Assembly (NCBI GenBank): GCA_004026145.2
Contig: CP034979.1
Location: forward strand, 14,665,404 to 14,729,403
Source of the DNA: Takifugu bimaculatus
Taxonomy: Eukaryota > Chordata > Actinopteri > Tetraodontiformes > Tetraodontidae
Length of the DNA stretch: 64,000 nt
Reading direction: 5' to 3'
Made by a program: the position numbers and the translations under genes. Positions 12,901 through 23,200 of the stretch are shown one piece after another. The notes beneath the pieces were generated by a model, which ran no database searches, was not told where the DNA came from, and saw only the letters and a program-made list of their open reading frames with translations. Position 1 is the stretch's first letter. Each line of letters begins with the position of its first letter.

Positions 12901-15900
12901 CCCAAGCGGATGCACAAAGGGATGCACGCCTGCATCCAGGCAACAAGACACACACACACACACACACACACCTGAGCTTCATCAGGCGCTAACGAGAATG
13001 ACAAATGAGCGTCTCTCATTAGCTCCTCACATATTTACACATGAATAATTGTGTAAATGTTGTGCTAGAGTCCTAAAGGAGACACGAGATGGGGTTCGTT
13101 CGAGGCAACAGACAGGTCCACATGCTGGAGACCGTGTTCCTAATGTCTCCAGCATGTCTGGAGACATGTCTCCCCTCCCCTCGACGTTCCGAGTTCACAC
13201 CTGCGGTGGCGAGAAACACAGGGAAGACGTCGCAACGATGCTGACAGGCCCAGCAAGCGAGCGGTTTTATAGTACGCGGTCCGATCTGAACCCCAATCCG
13301 ACACGTCTTCGCGCCTGTCACTCAATATTCTGTCAGTTTTGAGTCCAATTCGTAGTCACATGCAGATAGTTTGGGCGTAACGCCCCCCCTCCCTCCCAGA
13401 ACGCAGCTGACGTGGTGGGATGTGGGTCACGGTATCGAGAACACAAACTGTGTTATATCAAATATGACACCTCTCCGGGCCTCCGAGCCAGTGTGGGTGC
13501 AATATGACTCACGCTCTTAATATGATTGGCTTTTTGATGTGATGGTTTGTGTCACGGCACCTGGAGCACAGCGTTGGCTCGCACTGAATCTGTGCGTGCA
13601 AATACGAGCGCGGCGCTCGCGTGATCGCCGCCACGAGAAGAGCCCGGATGATGGGGAGCGAGGAAGGGAACCAGATAAGAAATAATCTCCGACGCCTTGG
13701 CCCAATGTCAAAGTTCTGTTTTGCTTTTTTGACTTTAGCAATGAGTAAAATCCCAGATTGGGAAGCAATAAGCCATAACTCCTCCTCCGACCTATTCCGA
13801 AAGACGTCCGGCACGCTCAGACATGCGCTCGTAAACTTGTCGGATATTTCACCTCTATCCCAATTTATCGGATTTTTATCCTCACTTTCACCCCCTGATT
13901 GTTTTATGTCCCCGTTATTATGGAGGTCTTCATCGTGTACTAATGGCTTTAATCTAAACGGGAGCGATTTAATTGCAACATGTGCTCGAAGGTCACGTTA
14001 CGTTGTATTTCCACAGCGCTAATTTTATCTAAAGCTAGCTAGAGGTCTATTTCGGTATCGCAGTTGTACTTTGAAGCCGATTAAAACATCCGTCATCATT
14101 TCCACCAGCCCCGGCTCCCTGCTGCAGATCTTGACCTCCCCTTATCGTCTGACCTGTGCACTCGGTGGCATCCAGACTGCCCGCTAGCTGCTCCAGGAGG
14201 CGCGCCCTGGCGGCGTTCCTGCGATGCTTCTTGCCCTCGTAGTGCTGCTGGGCCATCAGGGGATTGTTGAACCAGGCACCGCACAGGCAGCAGTACTTGC
14301 CCGCCTCTCGCCCGCCATTTCCGCCAACCACGGCCACAGGGGAAGGGCAGGGCGGGGGACGTGGGGGGGCACGCACTGGGATCCGTAGGAACTGGGGTCT
14401 GTGGTGAATCTGGGAGAAAACAGAAAATGACTGATGAAAAAAAAAGGGTCAATGAGGAAGTTATTGCAACAGAAAGTTGCCACTAACATTTTGGATAATC
14501 AGATTGGCCTTAAAACTGAAGGGGGGGCGGCTTTCAGATGGAGGGAGGGGTTTTATGTACAATGTGACCTCTCCGGGAGTGGAAGAGCTCCATCAGATAT
14601 TAGTGGCACTGGCTCAATTGGTGAAATCATTGAAATGCTAATGGCATTCATTTCTTACAGTGTACCATCAATTTGTGAAATGATCCCAAATCCCGGGAAA
14701 GTCTCTGCAGGGTCCGTCGCCTGGCACTGACTGTTTCCCAGATTTCCTAATGATCTTTTAATCTCTGTGAGTTCCTGACAATTCCCAGCAAAGTGATTTC
14801 AGCATGAGCGACAGTGTTTAATCCCATTAGCTAACTCACTAATTCTACACCTGATTTGCTGTTAATGGAAGACAAAAAAAATAAATGTGCTGCCTGAAAC
14901 GTGCATCCGCCTCCACCGTCTAGAGGACCCTGGGATGGATGTCGCCCTTTTAACTCGATTTTCATTGACCGAATGACGACCTGAAGCCATTCCAGAGACT
15001 TTGAAATGATGCTGCGGCGAGCAAAACAAAATTTATCCTCCTGCAGGTTGATGGATGACGGCGCAGGCGCCGCTCTAGTCGTCTCGCGGCGTCGAGCGCA
15101 CGATTAGCGAGCGTGTCACGGCGATACAGAGAGCAGTCTAACGCCCGGCTTCCCGCGGTAATCCTCCTCCTCCCTCGTCTTTTTCCTTTTGCCGTAATCG
15201 TCTGGGAGCAAGTGGAAGCAAGAAAAAGGAATGGCAGACTTCCAGGTGACCTGCTACTTGTGACATACACCTGTTACCATGGTGATTGCCCATTAATAGC
15301 CGGAGGGCGCTGACAGGTCTGTAGGACAGAGCTGCGGCTCACGTTTGGGTCGATACGTGCATATATATTAGCGATCTTTGCTCAAACAGTTTATCCAAAC
15401 AGTCTGGGGTGTGTGTGTGTGTGTGTGGGGGGGCTCCTAGTGCCAGATGGCCGCCCAAATGCGCCTGTACACCCACTACAACGTGTCAGTGGGGCCCCGC
15501 TCAGCTGAGTCTGACCACGCAGCCACAGCGCCGATTAACATTTCATAACCAAAGAAGCCCGCACGCCAAAACCAGTCACGTCACTTATGTCGAAACAGCT
15601 TCGCCGATGACAGGCGCGAGCGGCGGCGGCGAGGGCGAGGGCGAGGCGCGTGCTAATTGGCGTTTTCGCCGTGCGGGCGCGTGCGCTCACTTGACTGTTG
15701 CACGTGCGGACTGCCTGGCAGCCGAAGCCGCGCCGCTCACATAGTTACTGTATCTATGGCTGCACTTCGGCACCACTTCCAGTCCCCTCAGCAGGAGGAG
15801 CATCTTTAACTGGAAGGAGCACCTCGCGCGCAGGTTAGCTGTAGCATCCGAGCTATCGCGGCAGATTTGGAGTCGGCCTTTTGACAAGGTCGTGGCTCTG

Positions 15901-17690
15901 GTCTTTTCCCGTCACCCCTGGAGGTTTCTCTTCCCAGCACCCACAGTGTCCGTGCACACTGGAGCAGAAAGTAAATGTTCTTCCCTGGGTGGGGGCGCGC
16001 AGTGTGGGGGCCTGATGAGGGATGAGGCAGTGGTGGAGGAACCGCAGGTACGGTCCCTCGCAGCGGCTCCTCCGCCATGCTCAGAGTCTCCCTCTCCTTA
16101 TTCTAAACGAACAGTTTTGTAAAGATTTGTCCTTAAATGCTTTGGAATAGGAACCCATCAGTCAGGCCGTCCCTGCTGGTCGTGGGTGCACGAGCGCGCG
16201 CTGAAGCCTGTCAGCTCTGATGTGCGTCCTCCGCGCGGCGCTCATCTCAGAGTGATCATGAAGGCCACATTTGACTTTAATCTTTCCTGAAATCTTTGTC
16301 TCTCCCAGGTCACTCCTCTCGCTCCTGTTCAGTTGTTTCTTTTCCTCCAGGTCCCGCTTGTCTCTAAAAAAAAAAAAAAAAAAAACGCGCAAAAGCGGCG
16401 GCGGCGGCTGCACAGAAGCGACACTTCTCAAAAGTAGGCCAAAGTTTAGCTAAAGTCACCCAGAGGCTTGATTCCAACACTCCCTTTGTGGAGCGACGGG
16501 GTGTTTTGGGCACTTTGAATCCGATGTGAATTAGATTATGGAAAGCTCCCCTGGAGAAGAGGCACTGGGGGGGGGGGGCACTTAGAAAGAAAAATACTCT
16601 TAAACAATCACGGACCGGGAGAGCAGTCGGTCTGACGTTTCCCTTCAGGGGATGTTTACAAATTGAAGGCCGCTGCTGCCGAGTGCCTCACCTAACTATC
16701 ATTTTAGCTTCGTACGTTTTTAGAACACGGGAAAACACTCTGAAGAGGTTTTTAAGATAAAAATATGCAGCTTTGAACTAAAAAAGAAATACGCGTTTTC
16801 TCCAGGGATGCGCCGAACAACAAATATAGGTGCTTTCATTAGATTTGCTTTGAGGCTGTAGCTGCGGAGGGGACCGAGTATGAGACCTGCATCGGTCAGG
16901 CTGGCCACGGCAGACAGGCTGGGCGGCTCCCCCAGGACCAGGCGCACCCTCTTGGCGTGGGTTTTCCCCTGGTAGTGGGACTGGGCCACGATGGCAGAGG
17001 TGAAGAACATGTTACACAAGGTGCAGCACTTGTTCCTGTCCACCTCTGTCTCTGCGCAGTCCTGGAGGAGAAAAGTGGGGTGGGTGGGGTGGGGGGGGGC
17101 AAAAGAGGGTGGCAGAAAGAGAGAAGAGAGAGATTAAAACTGGACCGAGGGACTTTGCAGTGAGAAATCCCCCCTTTTTCTCTCTCACACGCAGCTAATC
17201 AAATATTCATCCCTCTCTCTGGGCTCCGTCTGTGGCCGAGCCCTTCGACTGTTGCTGGGTCATTACTAATGATGCGGGGGAGCGAGGCCCCACGGGAGAC
17301 CGTCAACATAAACAAGCGGTCTACCTGACTGGCAGAAACACCCAGAGACAAACACACGCACGCTCGTTTGTGTAGACGAACGACCCTGATTATGTTGCAT
17401 TCGTTGTGTCTATTTTTCATCAGCCGAGTCTTTTTCCTTCAGAGCGGATTTTTGGCCGTCCCCGACTCGGCTCTGAAAACTGTTTATGACCTTAGAATGC
17501 TCTACCAACCACTGTGCACATGTCCTCAGACACGGGGCTTCTGCCCGTCCTCAAACCCAGACTAATAACCAAAGGAGACAGACCCAATACCATCAGGGTT
17601 CCAACACTTTGGACGACCTGCCTGAGGACATTCAGACACCCGGGGCCGAGGCTCTCTTCAATCTCATTTAAAGACATATTCATCCGTTTA

Positions 17691-17724
<34 letters not shown>

Positions 17725-17956
17725 CTTGTACATGTTGCATAGAGAGGACCAGAGCACACATTTAATCAACAAAGCGAGGACATTTTGGCTGGTCCTCGCA
17801 CTTTTGAAGGACCGTTTATAGGTTGAGACTGTTTTATTTTCAAGGTTTGAATCAGGTTTGAATAAAGGAAGAGTGACGGCAGGCGGGGGTAAGAGGGTAG
17901 AGACTGCATCTGTGAAAGTCCTACAGAGAGAGAAGTACAAGGATGTATGTGTATGC

Positions 17957-17989
<33 letters not shown>

Positions 17990-20227
17990 CGTGCGTGCGC
18001 GCGTGTGTGATGTCAGCCCTGGTTAGCGTCACCAACAGTGGGTTTGAGAGTTAAGGACACCTTTACCTTCAAGGCTTTGCTTTGTCTCTCAGCTGTCCCA
18101 TTCCTCTCCCTCATTCTTCATTTTCTCTCATTTTTTCTTCTTTCTCTCTTCATCCTCTGCTTTTTATCAGTGTCTTTTTGCCCAGCCTTTGCTCCCCCCT
18201 CCCTGCATCCTCCCCCCCTCCTGGGCCCTGGTCTCACTGACTCTGTGTGTTGTGGGATGAAATATTTATCTATATTGGCATGCCCGCGCCGCTGCTCCTT
18301 CCCCCCTCCGCCTCTCCTCTCTGGTGTCCATCCCTGCTGTGATCATGTTAAAGGCTTTCTCTGCCCCCCCCCCCCCCCCCCCCCCTTCTCTCCACCAATA
18401 GCTTTTTATATATGTGGCTCATCTGTTGCTGCAAATGAATTCCTTTGCACTTTATTAGCTGGAGCGTTTGTGTTGTGTTGCCAACAGAAGCGACATATTT
18501 GTTTGGGGCGAATCTGCATATAAACCTCTCAATCCTCACACATCACACATTATTATTCGACCGGCCTGAACCCCGGCGCCAATTAGTACGAGCCGAGTCT
18601 CCATCGCTGCTCACATATTTCTTTTACACTGCTCTTCTGCTCAGTTACATTAGCCTCTTGCACCCAGAGACTGCACAGCAGAGACCTCTTAGTGTCTTTT
18701 TCGGCTCACGCAGCCCCCCCACACACACGCTGGCACAGTGTCCCTGCAGGTAATGAAACAACAGCCCTCAATTAAAGTGATGCACGGTAGGAGGAAACAT
18801 GGGTCAGATTTACTGCAGGTCTCCAGGACTGCAGCCCGTCGCTGTCTCCGCCGCTGCTGTGATTCATTGTAGATGTGTTTGGATGTGCCTGAAGTGCCTT
18901 TTGTCTCCCTGTCACCTGGACGGCGCTCCTGAAATCTCCCCCTGCCTTGTTGTACTATGATGGGGCCACCCAGGGGCCCGCGGACCTGTGTGGCGGGGCA
19001 AAGTCCGGACGGGACTGTCTGCGTCCGCCTGGCATCGATCTGACCTGTCGTCAGTGGGAAGCGAGAGAGAATCACGCTTGGAACACAACAATAACGGTGC
19101 TCGGTGACAGATGTTGCACCAATGCGGGGACACTTTCTAAAAACTCATCTGTCAACGTGTGTGTGTGTGTGTGTTTGTGGGGACATGGATCATTTTGGTC
19201 TAACTGCGCCTGTCCGACTCCGCGCCGCCGTAAACAAGCGCCCTGTTTTGCTCCATCATGTCTTCCCCGGAGTTCATTAACCTTTCTCTTCATGCTCGTC
19301 TGTTTGCTCGCCTCCTCCCGTCGCTCGTCTCCTCGTTCTGCTTTGTAGTTCCTCCACCTGATGAACCGATTTCCACGCGACGCAGCGGCCCTGATTGCTT
19401 CTGCTTTCGAGTGCGGCGCGCCGACGAGGTCTGCGCCGCAGAATATTTGGTGCTCGACTCCTAATTAGATGCGTTAATCTCCCGCTGCTGTTTTGCTCCC
19501 CCCTCGCCTTTCTACGGCTCTGCGTCGAGGCGCGGTGGGAAACGTGGCTAAATATACACACGGAGCAGCGCGGGGAAACAGACGCTCTCATTTGGAGTTG
19601 GCAGGAAGCGCTCAAAGTGTGAACTGAAAGCAACGACAAAGCATCTACGGCAGGAGATACGAACAAAAGGTGAGGGGGAAAAAAGAGGCATCTGTGGTGG
19701 TTTGCACGAGTCAGCAGGCGCTCCGCTCGTGAGACAGAACGGAGGAGGATAGAGGAGGGGGGAGGATCAACTCTCTCCCCTCTCTTTCATCTGGAAGCAC
19801 CTTTATGACCTACTTTCTCTGGTTTGTTGTGTGACAAACACTTTCACCTTCGCACAGGCCTGGCGGCATTGGAATTTACTGGTGGAGAGTGGCGTTTGAT
19901 TCACTCAGGAAAAAAGGAAAAGCTCCCATTGGACTGCGCCGTGTCAATCAGCCGGAGCTCGGAGTGGTGAAAAAGATGAAGTGCAAACCATCCCCGGGGA
20001 GAGAGAGACAGACAGAGACAGAGGGAGCGAGACAGAGAGAAAGAGAGAGAGAGAGACAGAGAGAGAGAGAGAAAAGAAACAAATTGAACAGTGAGAATTT
20101 CATCTCTGGAGAACTGTCCTACATTACATCAGCTTTCCACACTGTCAGATAATCAATGTCATGTTTTTGTATCAAAGGTAAAGAACAAAGTCCTCACTGT
20201 GGCACTCAAGCTGCATTTCAGTGAGAG

Positions 20228-20288
<61 letters not shown>

Positions 20289-23200
20289 TCATCCCATGTG
20301 AAATGAAAGCCGGGAGGGGCCGAGTTACATCTCACTCGCTCTGAGAGACAGATGGAAACTCAGGTGCGAGTGCTTTTCCATTAGATCCGAGTTTTGTGTA
20401 CCGGTATTTCAGGAACGTCTACGGATGCATTTCTGCATTTCATGCCTTATTTATCTGTCGGGCTGGGACCGATGGAACGCTCATTTCTCCAGAATTTCAG
20501 TTTTAATTCAACGTTCGAGGCTGGAAACTGTTGAATTATAAATCCAATTTTGTGCATCGAAATATATTGAACTTCCTAATGCAGAGATCGATGACGGCAT
20601 CGTTTGGGGGTTTGTCCACATGTGCGGGGGGGGGGGGCAGGAAGTTCTCTCTTTTCAGTCGTGTGCAGCATGACTGGTAAAACGGGACGTGAAATTCTCC
20701 CCAGGAGACTCTTGTGTGCCATTATCATCATTATATTAAAGCAAATATCAGCCCTCACACCCCCACTGCACCTCCTACCGACTGTCAGGGCTCAGCCCTC
20801 AGCAGCTCACTGATGTTTGAGAAGTGATGGTGTGTTGATGGAAACCAGGAACACCTTTTGGAGCACTAACGACCTCCACCAGGGAGGTTGTGACAGTCTG
20901 TCTGCTGGGAAAATAACTCAAAACTTATCAGCAGCGTTTAAGGACGTTTTCAGGAATATTGATGATGGGCCAGAATTAAAACTTGGTCATGTTTTAGATT
21001 TTGGAGGATCCTTTGGAGGGATCTTTGGAAGAGCAAAGGTCAAAGGGCTTCAGTCATAAAGCCACCTGTTGCATGATATAACCTCCTACTGCCTCTATAC
21101 AGTATATCTTATACTGTGGGTGTCAGTCACAATGGGGGGACACGACCCGCTTGTTTAGCTCTTATTTCAGGCACGTTTATGTAACTGGAGCTACTGTCGA
21201 CATAAATGTTTGCAGGTTGACAACGTTTGCGAAACAAATCATCCGTTAAAATGCTCTTAAAACCTCATTATTTTGATTCATTCATCTTCTGGAAATAGAG
21301 GGGAATGGCAACCATTGGAAAATCACTGAAGTCTCGGCAATAAAAAGAATTAAGACGCAATTTTGCAGTCACAAGATGAGCCTGATGCACCAGAACGCTC
21401 ACGGACCGACACGACTGTGACCAGAAAAGCAGGTAATTTGAAAAATGGAGCTGATTCGCGAGCGCCGGTGCCGAGCACGAGCGACACCCTCCAAAGGCGA
21501 GAACCTCCCTTTGATTATCGCTTATTGACTTCACAGTCAAGATCAAGCCGAGCCGGAACGTGAAGACTTTTATCAGGAGGACCGACCTCAAAGTTCCCCC
21601 AGATCCACGTGGATCCCGCACATCTGCCCCATCGTGCACGTGGCCTCAGCGCCCGCCGGCACTGGCGGAGCAAAGCGTTCGTTTACATGATATTAGAGCA
21701 GTTTTATATGGTTGGTTTTGACACCTATCAGCCGTGCACAAGCCCCCAGAGTGTGAGACAAGCACTTCATTGGTAATCGTGGAGAAAACGTGCACGTTGT
21801 GGCTGAGCTGCCAGCCTGGTGTAAGATACCGCGATACATGTTGGGTATAATTACGATGATTTACTCTACGAGGGTTCAGAGCTGGGGGCGGCGTTCAAAG
21901 CCGCTCATCAACACAGAGACACACGGACAGCGGCAGCGTACAGGGTTGTCTGGCCTCAGCCTCTTGGACGGCGGTCCTCCGTCTTTCGGATGCAGCATGT
22001 AGAACAGACGTACCTTGTTCGCGTGCTTCTTACTCTGAGAAAGAAAGAGAAGCAAAAGAGTGCGTAAGAAAGCAGCCACATCTGCATTCATGAATAATAT
22101 AATGACAGAGAAAATATTACATTTCTAATCACTGTTTTGCTCTTAATTATGTAATATAAGTGGCTCCCATGCTGAGCTGCATGAAGATTACACCCCATAA
22201 TAAGCAGGAATAAATGCGATGCCGCTGCAGTTGCTGTCAATACCAATAAAGACGAGTGCACGTGCACGTGTGCTGAAGTGCTCTGCGGCGTCTTTCTCTG
22301 ACCTTCACATCATCACTACCTCCTCGGTTCCTCTATGACAGAATCTGCTCAGGCAAAGTTTTAGCGTCCACCAACAGTAATGTGTTTCTAATCCAAAGAC
22401 TAGTTTATGTCCTCTCGTCTGCCCCCGGGACCCCCCCCCTCCCCCCTCCCCCCTCGTCCTCCTCGTCCTCCTCTTCCTCGTCCACCTCAGACGCATCCTC
22501 ACTTGTCAGACCGCTTTATCTCTGGCGGATCCTCGCTGATGCACTAACGGTCACGCGGTAGGTTGCTCTGGGATAGAGCGGAAAGTGTGGTCTTGTGTCG
22601 CCATGGTTACCCCGCGCTGACCCATGCTCACCGGTCTAATGGACTTTATGTGTCCCTCAGTCCCTGCGTTTTCTCAGGGACAAATCAATTTGGAGGAATC
22701 AGAAAGGGGCAGAACTCAAAAAATGTCAGGAATTTGTGACATTTATGTCCTCACGGAATAGTGTCCTTAATTTAAATGTGTTGGGGAATAAATTAAAGTC
22801 AAAGCTTTTAAATGATTAATATTTTAAACCTCATTAATCACATAGTTGCTGTGGATGAATCCAATCGTTCCCAACTCGAAAATGTGCCTCATAAATATAA
22901 TTTTTCTATATTCTTTGTTGTGGGAATGAAACCTTTTAACAATAAATAATAATGAGTGGTATGTTTAGATTTTGCTCTTAATCCAGGACTTGATTTTATA
23001 AACTTGCTTTTTAAACTCAATTCAATCCTAAAAGTTGTTTTTAAATTGATGTGATGAATGTAAAATGGAATAATTCATTCCTGACCCCAACCAAAAGCGT
23101 TTTCTCCTCCATAGGAGCGATTTGAATATTTGAGTGCTTTGGGCGATACTGATATGGAGATGTTCTCTCTTCCACAGATTTGGAGACACTGAGAATATAC

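Larger units (their letters stand above)
9635..14153 (-). other. zmat4: zmat4 intron 5
   Basis: An intron of about 4.5 kb. It contains a GT/GA microsatellite followed by a dispersed element (9917-10130), a poly-C run (10322-10339), a GCAC repeat near 10993-11019, a G run (11195-11217), a CA repeat (about 12948-12971) and a CpG-rich stretch at 12.1-13.4 kb. No exon was recognised. Confidence 0.75.
17062..21941 (-). other. zmat4: zmat4 intron 3
   Basis: An intron of about 4.9 kb. It has GT tracts at 17694-17723 and 17960-17988 bracketing a dispersed element, a poly-C run (18364-18385), a CpG-rich block near 19.2-19.6 kb, a purine tract (about 20000-20080) and a long GT tract (20231-20286). No coding exon was seen. 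Confidence 0.75.

Noticed and set aside
18038..18523. 161-residue hydrophobic, proline-rich plus-strand frame
   Set aside because: It is created by CT-rich sequence and a poly-C run, with no recognisable domain or splice signals.
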